Part shown: positions 9,601 through 19,322 of the stretch, one piece after another
Numbering within the stretch: position 1 is the stretch's first letter
How the letters are laid out: every line of letters begins with the position of its first letter
Source of the DNA: Nitrococcus sp.
GTDB taxonomy: Bacteria; Pseudomonadota; Gammaproteobacteria; Nitrococcales; Nitrococcaceae
Length of the DNA stretch: 24,864 nucleotides
Assembly (NCBI GenBank): GCA_030452365.1
Contig: JAKDMK010000003.1
Coordinates: forward strand, 1-24,864
Direction of reading: 5' to 3'
Made by a program: the position numbers and the translations under genes
The notes under the pieces: model-generated
The model's input: the letters and a program-made list of their open reading frames with translations, nothing else
What the model was told of the DNA's origin: nothing
Databases searched by the model: none

Positions 9601-10302
9601 GTTGTACCAGTCGGCGCCCTCGCAGACGTCGGTCTGATCGCCCCAGACCTCCGGGAAGGAAGTGGGCAGATCGGCGTACCAGTCATAGAAGCTCAGGTTA
9701 AAGGCGCCGAAGAGCTGCAGGAAGCGTTGCCCGGCCGCATAGGAGAGCATGGACATCGCCGGAATCGGCGCGAAGCCGTACACCCGGTCCGGCCCATAAC
9801 GCTGCGCGGTGTAGAGGCAGGCGGAGCAGATGAGCTCAACCAGCTCATCCCAGGTGGTGCGCCGAAAGCCGCCCTTGCCGCGGGCCTTCTGCCAGCGCGT
9901 GCGCTTGTTCTCGTCGGAGACGATGGAGCCCCACGCCTCGATCGGATTGCTGTGGCGCGAGCGTGCCTCACGCCAAAAGTCCAGCAACACGCCCTTGCCA
10001 TAGGGGTATTTGACCCGGATCGGACTATAGACATACCACGACGCCGAAATGCCGCGCTGGCAGCCGCGTGGCTCATAGGGCGGTATGCCATGGCCGCCTT
10101 CGCCGCGTCCAAGCAAGGGATAGTCGGTCTGCTGCATCTCCCAGGTGATAATGCCGTCCTTGACGTAAATCGCCCATGAACAGCCACCCGTACAGTTCAC
10201 GCCGTGGGTGCTGCGGAAGATGTTATCGTGCTGCCAGCGGTTGCGATAAAACTCCTCCCACCGGCGTGTCTTGGGATTGATTAGATCCTGAATCCAGCCC
10301 AT
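6640..10302 (-). CDS. narG: nitrate reductase / nitrite oxidoreductase alpha subunit (Mo-bisMGD)
   Basis: This is the catalytic molybdenum subunit (1220 residues; E. coli NarG 1247). It interconverts nitrate and nitrite and in this family faces the cytoplasm. The N-terminal [4Fe-4S] ligands are His33, Cys37, Cys41 and Cys81 in [11 protein letters not shown] and YEPRGC, matching E. coli His49/Cys53/Cys57/Cys92. The molybdenum ligand corresponds to Asp211 in FYDWYADLP (E. coli has WYCDLP). Cofactor-binding regions such as [33 protein letters not shown] and the C-terminal HNSVTRTR are present. There is no cleavable Tat signal, only an [11 protein letters not shown] start. ATG 10302 has GAGGAGG eight bases upstream. 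The order cytochrome c–alpha–beta–J–I fits Thermus narCGHJI and also nxr clusters of Nitrobacter/Nitrococcus type, so the physiological direction cannot be fixed from this sequence alone. Confidence 0.95.
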   Translation of the reverse strand: MGWIQDLINPKTRRWEEFYRNRWQHDNIFRSTHGVNCTGGCSWAIYVKDGIITWEMQQTDYPLLGRGEGGHGIPPYEPRGCQRGISASWYVYSPIRVKYPYGKGVLLDFWREARSRHSNPIEAWGSIVSDENKRTRWQKARGKGGFRRTTWDELVELICSACLYTAQRYGPDRVYGFAPIPAMSMLSYAAGQRFLQLFGAFNLSFYDWYADLPTSFPEVWGDQTDVCEGADWYNSKFIVSMASNLNMTRTPDVHFISEARHEGAKFVVLAPDFSQVSKYADWWIPVKRGQDLALWMAVGHVIYTEFHVKRQVPYFVDYIKRYTDMPYLVKLEKEGDSYRSGRFLTSEETKKYKKQENAAWKQLVIDAKSGEMRCPTGSVGHRWQKKHGEWNLKMEDSLDFSPIDPVLTFLGASDDVVQVQFPEFDTDTILKRGVPAKKIDTGNGTVLVATVYDLNMAQYAIDRGLPGDYPKDYDDPKPYTPAWQEQWSGIGRQTVIRFAREFAGTAEKTKGRAMVIVGASANHWFHNNHYYRAAINCLIACGCCGRNGGGMNHYVGQEKLAMVAPWNTLASALDWGIKPRLQQSPVWHYTNSCSWRYDNPFWEYAPVPATAKWSKGAHSIDLFCKSVRMGWMPHYPQFNRSPLEVVREAQAAGAKDDKGIVDYTVKALKNKKLAFSIDDPDAPENWGRVWFIWRGNALQSSAKGAEFFLRHYLGTHDNAVAPERAKEWVKEVKWREPAPRGKLDLVIDLNFRMDTSALYSDIVLPAAFWYEKNDLNTTDLHSFVHPLGQAVPPVWESKSDWEIFKLFAKKTSEMAPMVFPEPVKDIVMAPLTHDTPDELAQREVLDWRLGECEPIPGKTMPHFRIVERDYSLIYNKFISLGEVVRETGVTGNGCNFSVAKQYDDMRNQPLGASPDPRHKRAIEWGGKRYPCLEDAIDAANMVLYMAPETNGEVCYQAFQAEEHHTGVPLTDLAEKSRAHEVNFYDITRQPRRQLVSPVWTGNITEGRAYSAWCLNVERLIPWRTLTGRQQIYIDHPWYLDFGHHLCTYRRKLEYKNTKDLEVSPIDEQTLILNYITPHGKWNIHSTYKDNHRMLTLSRGMDPVWINDKDAESVGLKDNDWVEVYNDNGVIVTRANVSRRVQRGMCLYYHAVERTIYIPKSQIRGGRRAGGHNSVTRTRLNPVFLAGGGAQFTYSFNYWGPTGVLTRDTHVAVRKLEKLEW

Positions 10303-10369
10303 AGCTCTAACCTCCTCGTCGAATCGTAATTCAGTAACCAGCCTTAGCGATCACAGTCTAAGCGACCGC

Positions 10370-11245
10370 CTATCGACGCCAGCGATTGGTACCCGACACC
10401 ATAGGCTCACGGACCGCAATGAGCCGTTTCTTCCAAACGACGCTCAGGATCACCGCGAGCACTATGGCTCCAATGATCGACAGCCCGAGGAGCATCGCCA
10501 CCGGCCCGGATGCGGATAGATCGTCACCCGCCGCCTTCTCTTTGAAGAAAGCAAGCAGATCCGCCTTCTCGGTATCCGTCAGGGGGTCTTCGGTGAAAAT
10601 CGGCTGCATCGGCAGCATCGCCTGCGGCCACGTGATCATCGCATCACCCAGCCGGCTGTATGTGGTCGTCAGATCAGGTCCCAAGCTGCCACCGCCTGCA
10701 TCGGCAACGGCATGGCATGCAGAGCACGCTGGACCACCGTTGCGAAAATCGGCCTCGCCGGTGAACAGCCGCTCGCCCTGCTCCGCCGAACCCGTGCTCT
10801 CCGACTCCGCCGCTGCTGCCGTAGAGCCCGCCTCCGCAGCGCCCGCCGCTGAGGCCTGCCCCCCACCAGCGCCGCCGCTCGCCAGGTACGCAATTACGTT
10901 GGCGATCTCGTCCTCGGAAAGCCCAAGGTCAGGCATGGGCATGCCGTATTTACTCTTCAACTGCGTGGCGGTCGGATCGCCGGAGGCAATCATGCCCGGG
11001 GGATCCGCAATCCAGCTCTTCAACCATGCGGTGTCCCGCCGCTCCGTTACTCCCGCGAGATCCGGACCTACCGTGTCACCTCCGCCAATGGTATGGCACG
11101 CTGCGCATTTTTGCTTGAAGAGCGTGCCACCGGCGGCCGCGTCAGCGGCCCAGGCATCCGTGATGGATACACCAAGGCCGACCGCCGCCAACACCAGAAG
11201 CACCTGCTTGAACTGCGCTCGCCGCCTGCTCGGGGCATTCAGCAT
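10370..11245 (-). CDS. membrane-anchored diheme cytochrome c, nar/nxr-associated
   Basis: The 291-residue protein starts with a Sec signal peptide (about residues 1-33, cleavage near AWA|AD). It has two class I cytochrome c domains with heme sites C47AACH51 and C174SACH178. Likely axial methionines are Met102 or Met104, and one in LPMQP near 213. An Ala/Gly/Ser-rich linker (about 124-156) joins the domains. A C-terminal hydrophobic helix (about 249-271) followed by WKKR would leave both heme domains in the periplasm. The gene is first in the operon, 67 bases before narG, with AGGAGGT six bases before ATG 11245. It probably carries electrons between NarI and soluble cytochromes or quinol-linked complexes. 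The same position is held by narC in Thermus and by a cytochrome c in nxr operons. Confidence 0.92.
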   Translation of the reverse strand: MLNAPSRRRAQFKQVLLVLAAVGLGVSITDAWAADAAAGGTLFKQKCAACHTIGGGDTVGPDLAGVTERRDTAWLKSWIADPPGMIASGDPTATQLKSKYGMPMPDLGLSEDEIANVIAYLASGGAGGGQASAAGAAEAGSTAAAAESESTGSAEQGERLFTGEADFRNGGPACSACHAVADAGGGSLGPDLTTTYSRLGDAMITWPQAMLPMQPIFTEDPLTDTEKADLLAFFKEKAAGDDLSASGPVAMLLGLSIIGAIVLAVILSVVWKKRLIAVREPMVSGTNRWRR

Positions 11246-11385
11246 CGCTTAACCTCCTTACCCAGGGCGCTGATTGTCCATATATTCAGCATCCTGTGCG
11301 CGTCTACGGAAAGGCCCGCCCGCATTTAAACGCAGCGACTCGCGCTCCGCGCGAACCATGCGCAACGTACGACGCCCCTGTTATG
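11246..11385 (-). promoter_or_regulatory. upstream region of the cytochrome c–narGHJI operon
   Basis: This region, with the terminator to its right, must contain the operon promoter. It holds a short inverted repeat TCGCGC-TCC-GCGCGA (11340-11354), about 95 bases before the cytochrome start. I see no FNR box (TTGAT-N4-ATCAA), no NarL heptamer cluster and no -24/-12 element. A TATATG near 11280 on the minus strand could be part of a -10 but lacks a good -35. Confidence 0.35.
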
Positions 11386-11411
11386 AAAAAAGTTGCAAAG
11401 AATTTTGCAAC
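11386..11411 (-). terminator. intrinsic terminator downstream of der
   Basis: On the minus strand an 8-bp stem GTTGCAAA/TTTGCAAC with a four-base loop (11392-11411) is followed directly by six T (11391-11386). It lies about 118 bases after the der stop and upstream of the nar/nxr operon. The stem is AT-rich, so termination may be partial. The same palindrome could alternatively serve as an operator. Confidence 0.65.
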
Positions 11412-11528
11412 AACCCGTACTCAGATATTTAGCACGCGGCCCCAGCTTTTTCAAGAGGCCCGCACTAGTGACGTGCAACTGGGTCGCAGATAAACAGCCC
11501 GCAGCGCCCCCTCTTTGAGCACATTGCG

Positions 11529-12977
11529 CTATTGGTGGCGGCGTTTGCGCCGCAGCCGGTTTCTCTTGACGAAGGCGAGCAGCCGTTTGCGCCGAGCCTG
11601 TTGGCGAGGGGAGAGCACGTTGAGACGTCCCGCGTAAGGGTTAGGGCCCGTGCGCAGCTCCAGGCGAATGGGCGTGCCCCAGAGGTCCAATTCGCGACGA
11701 TAGACGTTGGTCAAATAGCGCCGATAGGCCGCGGGCAGACAAGCCGTTTGATTACCATGGATAACGATCACCGGGGGATTGCAGCCGCCCTGGTGGGCAT
11801 AGCGCAGCTTCACCCGGCGACCGCGCACCAAGGGCGGTTGATGCGCCGTCACCGCAGCGGCCAATATCCGGTTGAGCAACGGCGTATCGAGCTCACGGCA
11901 GGAGGATTCATTGGCCTGCTGGACCGCCTCGTAGAGCAGCCCCACGCCCGTGCCATACAGCGCCGAGATGAAATACACTTGGGCGAATTCGACGAAGGCC
12001 AGCTTGCGCTCCAGCCCGCGGCGGACCTGCTTCTTATGCGCGGGCTCCAGGCCATCCCATTTGTTAACCGCTAGCACTAACGCGCACCCGGCATCGAGGG
12101 CATGATTGATAATGCGGGCATCCTGCTCGGCGATGTCCTCGTGGGCATTCAGTAAAATGACCACCACATGCGCCGCCGCGATGGCCTGCAGCGTCTTGAT
12201 GGCGCTGAATTTCTCCACCGTTTCATAGACTCGGCCGCGACGTCGCAGCCCGGCCGTATCGATCAAGGTATAGGCGATTCCGCCGCGCTCGAAGGGAATG
12301 AAGATGCTGTCCCGGGTGGTACCGGGCTGATCGTGGACGAGCACCCGCTCTTCACCCAACAGGCGGTTTACCAGCGTGCTCTTGCCGACGTTTGGACGTC
12401 CGACCACGGCGACCCGGATGCGCCTGGTCGCAGCATCCTCTTGTCGGCTGAACACCGGCGCATCATCGTCCGCCGTCGTCGTCACGCGCTGCAGCACCGC
12501 TGCCATGAGCCGAGCCACACCCGTGCCGTGGGCGGCGGCTATCGGATTCGGATCTCCCAAACCGAGCGCGTAAAAATCCGCGGCCGCCGCATTCGCGTTG
12601 ACCCCATCGATCTTGTTGACGACCAGGAACAACGGCTTGCCTTGCATGCGAAACTCACTTGCAAGCACCTCGTCCACCGCCGTAGGGCCAGTGCGCGCAT
12701 CCACCAGAAAGAGCAGTGCGTCGGCTTGCGCGATCGCCCGGCGCGCCTGGGCCTGAACGCCGCCGCTGATATCCCCGTTGTCCTGACCCATACCACCGGT
12801 ATCCACCACGATGTAGGAACGCGCTCCGACCCGGCCTAGACCATACTGGCGGTCACGGGTCAGCTCAGCAACGTCCGCTACAAGGGCATCGCGGCGGCGT
12901 GTAATATAATTGAATAATGTCGACTTGCCCACATTGGGCCGCCCTACCAGGACGATTACGGGTTCCATGGGATTCAT
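11529..12977 (-). CDS. der: ribosome-assembly GTPase Der (EngA)
   Basis: Der is a double GTPase needed for 50S subunit maturation. The 482-residue protein has two G domains, each with GRPNVGKST (residues 12-20 and 193-201), then DTGGM and NKID (121-124) in the first and DTAGLRRR and NKWD in the second. A KH-like domain and a strongly basic tail ([21 protein letters not shown]) follow. In the first domain the usual PG before the switch Thr is changed: [14 protein letters not shown] instead of VADxPGLTRDRKYG. The second domain keeps [10 protein letters not shown]. The start is ATG 12977 or the in-frame ATG 12968; neither has a strong SD. The gene is divergent from fabI (53 bases apart) and not next to bamB as in many gammaproteobacteria. 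Confidence 0.95.
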   Translation of the reverse strand: MNPMEPVIVLVGRPNVGKSTLFNYITRRRDALVADVAELTRDRQYGLGRVGARSYIVVDTGGMGQDNGDISGGVQAQARRAIAQADALLFLVDARTGPTAVDEVLASEFRMQGKPLFLVVNKIDGVNANAAAADFYALGLGDPNPIAAAHGTGVARLMAAVLQRVTTTADDDAPVFSRQEDAATRRIRVAVVGRPNVGKSTLVNRLLGEERVLVHDQPGTTRDSIFIPFERGGIAYTLIDTAGLRRRGRVYETVEKFSAIKTLQAIAAAHVVVILLNAHEDIAEQDARIINHALDAGCALVLAVNKWDGLEPAHKKQVRRGLERKLAFVEFAQVYFISALYGTGVGLLYEAVQQANESSCRELDTPLLNRILAAAVTAHQPPLVRGRRVKLRYAHQGGCNPPVIVIHGNQTACLPAAYRRYLTNVYRRELDLWGTPIRLELRTGPNPYAGRLNVLSPRQQARRKRLLAFVKRNRLRRKRRHQ

Positions 12978-13030
12978 GCTTGCGGCTTAATACAGCCGTT
13001 TAATTTGGACTATTGCAGTTGGGAGATGAC

Positions 13031-13831
13031 ATGGGATTTCTCAAGGACAAACATGCTCTCGTTGTCGGAATTGCCAGTAATCGCTCTATTGCCTGGGGCA
13101 TTGCCGAGGCCATGCACCGGGAAGGAGCGAAGCTCGCGCTTACCTATCAGAACGACAAGCTCAGAGCGCGCGTCGAACAGTGTGCTCAGGCCTGCGCCAG
13201 CGAGCTCGTGCTGCCTTTGGACGTTACCCAAGATGACCAAATTGAGGCAGTATTCGACGAACTCGGCACGCGTTGGGAAGGAATTGACATCGTGGTTCAC
13301 GCTGTCGGCTTCGCTCCGCGCGAAGAGCTGCAAGGCTCATTTGTCGATAATACAACGCGCGCCGGGTTCCGGATGGCACAGGATATCAGCAGCTACAGCT
13401 TCGTCGCCCTGGCTCGAGCTGCGCGTCCACTGATGCAAGGTCGCAACGCCGCACTGCTGACACTCACCTATCTGGGGGGCGAACGCGCGCTGCCGAACTA
13501 CAATGTCATGGGTCCGGCTAAGGCGAGCCTCGAGGCCAATGTACGGTACATGGCCTATGATCTTGGCCCGGACGGAATCCGAGTGAACGCGGTCTCGGCT
13601 GGCCCCATCCGCACTCTGGCCGCCTCCGGGATCGGCAACTTCCGCAAGATGCTTGATTTCAACCTCAGGGCCGCACCGCTGCGGCGCAACGTGACGCTGG
13701 AGGATGTGGGTAACGCCAGCGCTTTTCTCTGCTCGGACCTGGCGTTGGGCATAACGGGCGAAGTGCTGCATGTGGATGCCGGCTTCCATGCGGTTGCGCT
13801 CTCCGGCGCCGAACTGACGGATAGCCCGTAA
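13031..13831 (+). CDS. fabI: enoyl-[acyl-carrier-protein] reductase (NADH)
   Basis: FabI performs the last reduction in each fatty acid elongation cycle and is the triclosan target. The 266-residue protein matches E. coli FabI (262) throughout. It has the atypical short-chain reductase nucleotide motif [13 protein letters not shown], the catalytic Tyr147 and Tyr157 and Lys164 in [18 protein letters not shown], and [13 protein letters not shown]. Gly93 is present, as in triclosan-sensitive enzymes. A TTG at 13013 in the same frame would add six residues; ATG 13031 with GGGAG five bases upstream gives the family start MGFL. The position after hupB–tRNA–ppiD is conserved in Pseudomonas-type genomes, although here fabI converges with ppiD. 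Confidence 0.97.
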   Translation: MGFLKDKHALVVGIASNRSIAWGIAEAMHREGAKLALTYQNDKLRARVEQCAQACASELVLPLDVTQDDQIEAVFDELGTRWEGIDIVVHAVGFAPREELQGSFVDNTTRAGFRMAQDISSYSFVALARAARPLMQGRNAALLTLTYLGGERALPNYNVMGPAKASLEANVRYMAYDLGPDGIRVNAVSAGPIRTLAASGIGNFRKMLDFNLRAAPLRRNVTLEDVGNASAFLCSDLALGITGEVLHVDAGFHAVALSGAELTDSP

Positions 13832-13874
13832 AGCCCACCCCCGCTACGGCCGGCAGCACCTCAACTAGCATGGC

Positions 13875-13898
13875 GGGATGCAGGTGGCACTGCATCCC
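13875..13898. terminator. hairpin between convergent fabI and ppiD
   Basis: GGGATGCAG (13875-13883) and CTGCATCCC (13890-13898) form a perfect 9-bp stem with a six-base loop in the 85-base gap between the fabI and ppiD stops. No T-run follows on either strand, so termination strength is uncertain. Its position suits a shared bidirectional terminator. Confidence 0.5.
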
Positions 13899-13916
13899 CG
13901 ATCGCCTGAGAGCCGA

Positions 13917-15848
13917 TCACGGCTCGTTACGAGCTACCAGCTTGCGATCCAACGTCACATCTGCGCGTTGGCGCAGCAGCTCAATCATCGCCTGCAAGGT
14001 GCGCTCGGATTGCAAGCGCTGCAACGCCTCGCGCACGCGCTTGCGTTCGGCGTCATCAAGCTTACTAAGCTCGCCGGCGCGCACGCCACGCAGCTCCAGC
14101 ACGACATAATCCCCATCAGGCAGCTCAACTCCCGCCCGTGGCTGCTTATCGGCACTCGGGTGTGGCAGGCGAAAGCCTTGTTCGATAATGGTAGCCGGCA
14201 CCTTCTTGCTGTCACGCTGCACCCATCCCACGGCCGAGTAGCGCATGTCTTTGCCCTCAGCTAGAGATTCGAGGGAGCGGCCGGATTTCGCCTTTTCGAG
14301 CAATTCGCTGCCGAGCGCCTGCGCCTGTTGAGCTGCGTTCAATGCAATCAGCGTATCACGGATTTGATCCTGAACTTCTTCCAACGCGGGCACGCTCGCT
14401 GGTTTTCGATGGTCGACGCGCAGAATGATCTGCCGTCCATCATCGAGCTCGATGCTTTGACTATTAAGCCCTTGCTTTAAAACCTCGTCACTGAATGCGG
14501 CCTCAACCACTTGCGGATAAGCGCCAATACCCCCTTCGGCGCCCGCTCGAGAAAACCAGCCGCTTTGTTGGGTTTTTAAGCCGTATTTGTCGGCCACCGG
14601 CTTGAGACCGTCAGGATGCTCGTAGGCATAGTTGGCCACCTGGTTGCTAAGCTCGTAGTAGTGCTTGGCCTCCTGCTGCCCAAGCAATTCCTGTCGAATC
14701 TTAGCCTTAACCTCCGCGAAGGGTTTGACTCCTCCCGCGTGGATGGCTGTGACCTCGATCAAATGCCAGCCAAAGCGGCTACGGATGGGCTTGCTGATCT
14801 CTCCGACTTGGAGCTTGAAGACCGCTTCGTCGACGGCCTCGACTGTCTCCCCCCGGCGCACGAATCCGATCTCACCGCCGCGCCTGGCTGAGCCCAAATC
14901 CTGTGAATGGCGACGCGCGATCTGCGCGAAGTCCTCACCCTGTACAATTTGCTCACGCAGCGCTTCAATTTGCGTGCGCGCCGCTGTAACCTGCTCTTTG
15001 CTCGCGCCCTGCGGCAACTTGATCAGGATGTGACGAACGCCGCGCGCACTGGGGAGCGTGAAGCGGCTGTCTTTGTACTCTTCGTAATACCGATGCAGCG
15101 CCTTATCATTCGGCTCGATCCGAGTCGCCAATGTGTTCTCGGAGAGCTCAATATAGCTGATCTTCACCTGCGCCGGGTGCCGTAACGCCTGCTTGTGGGA
15201 GTCGTAGTAGTGCTGTATCGCCTTTTTGTCCACCCGCGTTTGATCCCGCAAGCGTGCCGAGTCGATTCTGAGCCAGGCCAGGTTGCGTCTCTGGCGCTCG
15301 AGTGCCACGAATTGCGCCACATCGTGCTGCGTAATTACGGAGGTGGCAGCGATGGCGAATTGCAACTGCCGCAGCAGCTGCTCCTGGCGCAGCTGTGCCT
15401 CATATTGCTCTGTAGAGTATCCATTCTGCTGCAACAGCGTCCGGTAGCGCTCGCCTGAGAATCGACCATCCACAAGGAAAAAAGGTTGGCTGCGGATAAT
15501 CGAGCGCAACGCGTCATCCGTAATACGCAACCCCTGCCCACGAACGAAATGCAGCAGCACAGCCTGGTCGACCATACGGTCGAGTACCTGTCGGCGCAGG
15601 CGCTCTTCATCAAATAGCGCCGGGTCATACCGATCACCCAGCAGTTCACGCAACTGCGCCTGCTGGCGCTGCACAGCATTATCAAGCTCGGTGCGCGTGA
15701 TATCGACCCCGTTCACGGTCGCAACGGGCGGGTTTGAGCCTCCTGTGAAGTAGTTGTAAACGCCGAAAAGAGCAAACGGTATAATCAGCAGACCGACGAT
15801 AACGTAAGCCACAATACCCTTCGCTCGATCTCGGATGGTTTGTAGCAT
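13917..15848 (-). CDS. ppiD: periplasmic folding chaperone PpiD (SurA/parvulin family)
   Basis: PpiD is an inner-membrane chaperone that meets proteins leaving the Sec translocon. The 643-residue protein has a short cytoplasmic start, one membrane helix (about residues 11-34) and a SurA-like N-terminal chaperone domain. A parvulin-type domain follows at about 267-367 (VRHILIKL..., GGEIGFVRRGE, RFGWHLIEV), then a C-terminal chaperone domain. The length is close to E. coli PpiD (623). ATG 15848 has only a weak SD. An intrinsic terminator for the tRNA genes lies 27 bases upstream, so ppiD is likely transcribed by read-through or from a compact promoter. Its place after hupB is conserved. It is not NxrX, the small PPIase found inside Nitrobacter nxr operons. 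Confidence 0.95.
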   Translation of the reverse strand: MLQTIRDRAKGIVAYVIVGLLIIPFALFGVYNYFTGGSNPPVATVNGVDITRTELDNAVQRQQAQLRELLGDRYDPALFDEERLRRQVLDRMVDQAVLLHFVRGQGLRITDDALRSIIRSQPFFLVDGRFSGERYRTLLQQNGYSTEQYEAQLRQEQLLRQLQFAIAATSVITQHDVAQFVALERQRRNLAWLRIDSARLRDQTRVDKKAIQHYYDSHKQALRHPAQVKISYIELSENTLATRIEPNDKALHRYYEEYKDSRFTLPSARGVRHILIKLPQGASKEQVTAARTQIEALREQIVQGEDFAQIARRHSQDLGSARRGGEIGFVRRGETVEAVDEAVFKLQVGEISKPIRSRFGWHLIEVTAIHAGGVKPFAEVKAKIRQELLGQQEAKHYYELSNQVANYAYEHPDGLKPVADKYGLKTQQSGWFSRAGAEGGIGAYPQVVEAAFSDEVLKQGLNSQSIELDDGRQIILRVDHRKPASVPALEEVQDQIRDTLIALNAAQQAQALGSELLEKAKSGRSLESLAEGKDMRYSAVGWVQRDSKKVPATIIEQGFRLPHPSADKQPRAGVELPDGDYVVLELRGVRAGELSKLDDAERKRVREALQRLQSERTLQAMIELLRQRADVTLDRKLVARNEP

Positions 15849-15874
15849 GATGGAACTATCCGTTCAGTGGTTAG

Positions 15875-15899
15875 AAAAAAGGCGCCTATCAGGCGCCTT
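15875..15899 (-). terminator. intrinsic terminator after tRNA-Asp
   Basis: On the minus strand AAGGCGCC-TGATA-GGCGCCTT forms an 8-bp stem followed by a run of T that overlaps the stem end (15880-15875). It starts about 20 bases after the tRNA-Asp 3' end and is a textbook terminator for the hupB–tRNA-Val–tRNA-Asp unit. Confidence 0.88.
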
Positions 15900-15919
15900 C
15901 CTACTGCTGGAACTAAGGA

Positions 15920-15996
15920 TGGCGGAGCGGACGGGACTTGAACCCGCGACCTCCGGCTTGACAGGCCGGCATTCTAACCAGCTGAACTACCGCTCC
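15920..15996 (-). tRNA. tRNA-Asp (anticodon GTC)
   Basis: The minus strand reads GGAGCGGTAGTTCAGCTGG at the 5' end, an anticodon stem-loop with CCTGTCAAG (GTC), T-arm GGTTCAAGTCC, acceptor CCGCTCC, discriminator G and an encoded CCA. It is 77 nt long, as in E. coli. It is the cognate tRNA species of GluQ-RS, whose gene is broken at the left of this window. tRNA-Val lies seven bases upstream. Confidence 0.98.
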
Positions 15997-16003
15997 GTCC
16001 TTT

Positions 16004-16079
16004 TGGTGGGTGGTGAGGGGTTCGAACCCCCGACATCCGCCTTGTAAGGGCGACGCTCTCCCAGCTGAGCTAACCACCC
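16004..16079 (-). tRNA. tRNA-Val (anticodon TAC)
   Basis: The minus strand reads GGGTGGTTAGCTCAGCTGG, anticodon loop CTTACAA (TAC), T-arm GGTTCGAACCC, acceptor CCACCC, discriminator A and encoded CCA, 76 nt in all. It begins 13 bases after the hupB stop and precedes tRNA-Asp, an arrangement known from pseudomonads. Confidence 0.98.
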
Positions 16080-16092
16080 AGCAGGCAATAGA

Positions 16093-16365
16093 TTAATTTA
16101 CGGCATCCTTTAAAGCCTTGCCAGCCTTAAATGCGGGCGCTTTTGATGCCGGAATGGTGATGCTTGCGCCAGTCCGAGGATTGCGGCCGGTACGCGCGGC
16201 ACGCTCACGAACAATAAAAGTCCCAAACCCGACCAAGGTCACCTGATCACCTTCCTTCAGGGCATCTGTCACGGAGGCAACGAACGCATCGATGGCACGG
16301 CTTGCCGCCGCCTTAGAAATGTCGGCAGACTGAGCAACGACTTCAATTAGTTCCGATTTGTTCAT
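16093..16365 (-). CDS. hupB: DNA-binding protein HU-beta
   Basis: HU is a small nucleoid protein that bends DNA as a dimer. The 90-residue product has the family start [11 protein letters not shown], the dimerisation core [12 protein letters not shown] and the DNA-binding beta-arm with [29 protein letters not shown]. The gene sits between lon and ppiD as in most gammaproteobacteria. ATG 16365 has a GGGGA stretch upstream. The tRNA genes follow closely and share its terminator. Confidence 0.97.
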   Translation of the reverse strand: MNKSELIEVVAQSADISKAAASRAIDAFVASVTDALKEGDQVTLVGFGTFIVRERAARTGRNPRTGASITIPASKAPAFKAGKALKDAVN

Positions 16366-16707
16366 TCAAGCATTCCCCTGCTGTTTTTTGCACTAGTAAA
16401 TTCCCTTGACGCGCCCGCCTCAATCAAGCACCAATCCTGGCTTCCGCTCGATCCTGGAGCACCACCGCAAACGTTGTGGCGGTATGCTAGTGCCCCCAGT
16501 TCACGAGAACAATCTTGACATTCGGGGCGACAGGCGCGCCGTACCCTTCTTCCTATTGAGTCCCTCGGCACCCGATGACCCTAGGCGTGGATGGAGTCCC
16601 TATACAGCGGCAACTTTGTTTTACGCGAACGGCAGGCCGAATTAATCGGCCTGCCGTGCATTTTATATAACAGACACGCGGGAAAGGCGTCAATACAGCC
16701 CCGTCCC
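16366..16707. other. intergenic region between lon and hupB
   Basis: This 342-base stretch holds the lon 3' hairpin (16629-16657) and should hold the hupB promoter. A possible minus-strand promoter is TTGTTC (16512-16507), 17 bases, TAGCAT (16489-16484), which is only a moderate match. No protein gene is convincing here. Confidence 0.4.
16629..16657. terminator. 12-bp perfect hairpin downstream of lon
   Basis: ACGGCAGGCCGA and TCGGCCTGCCGT form a perfect 12-bp stem with the five-base loop attaa, about 50 bases past the lon stop. The plus strand continues gcattttat, a weak T-run; the minus strand does not. It probably ends or stabilises the lon transcript, but it is not a classical terminator in the lon direction. 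Confidence 0.5.
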
Positions 16708-19134
<2,427 letters not shown>

Positions 19135-19209
19135 ACCGGAATCCTCGTCGAGCTCGGCTGTATGGCACAGGCACCGCTATGCGGCGGCCCGTGTGCGCGA
19201 TTAAATCCA

Positions 19210-19237
19210 ACATGCGGCCAACCCGAGCGGTTTTCAA
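19210..19237 (-). promoter_or_regulatory. sigma-32-like (heat-shock) promoter of lon
   Basis: On the minus strand TTGAAA (19237-19232, preceded by AT) is separated by 14 bases from CCGCATGT (19217-19210). The heat-shock consensus is CTTGAAA, 13-15 bases, CCCCATnT, so the -10 matches at all but one defined position. It lies between the clpX terminator and lon, as expected for a heat-shock-controlled lon gene. Confidence 0.7.
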
Positions 19238-19244
19238 TACGGAC

Positions 19245-19274
19245 AAAAAACGCCGGTCGCACGGGCGGCCGGCG
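19245..19274 (-). terminator. intrinsic terminator after clpX
   Basis: On the minus strand CGCCGG...CCGGCG forms the base of a GC-rich hairpin (19274-19251, with a further inner CG pair of bases), followed by six T (19250-19245). It lies 49 bases after the clpX stop and directly before the lon promoter. Confidence 0.88.
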
Positions 19275-19322
19275 CTCTCCTGGCGGGACAGGCAGGTTCG
19301 ATTGGCCCTTGCCCAGATGGGA

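Noticed and set aside
6790..10179. two long open frames (600 and 511 codons) antisense to narG
   Set aside because: They are shadows of narG caused by high GC and codon bias; no SD, no recognisable domain, composition rich in Val, Leu, Arg and His.
10386..11252. 288-codon open frame antisense to the cytochrome c gene
   Set aside because: The opposite strand has a signal peptide, two CXXCH sites and a membrane anchor; the antisense frame is Ser/Pro/Ala-rich without features.
11392..11411. FNR/Dnr-type site for anaerobic control of the nar/nxr operon
   Set aside because: Spacing and half-sites (TTGCAAA...TTTGCAA) do not fit TTGAT-N4-ATCAA; the T6 next to it fits a terminator better.
13917..15848. 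ppiD as the NxrX isomerase of an nxr operon
   Set aside because: It is a full-length PpiD with a membrane anchor in its conserved hupB neighbourhood, over 2 kb from and not in the operon.
15835..16047. 70-codon frame reading ERTGLEPATS and GGEGFEPPTS
   Set aside because: These peptides arise from translating the T-arm and anticodon region of tRNA genes antisense, a known annotation artefact.
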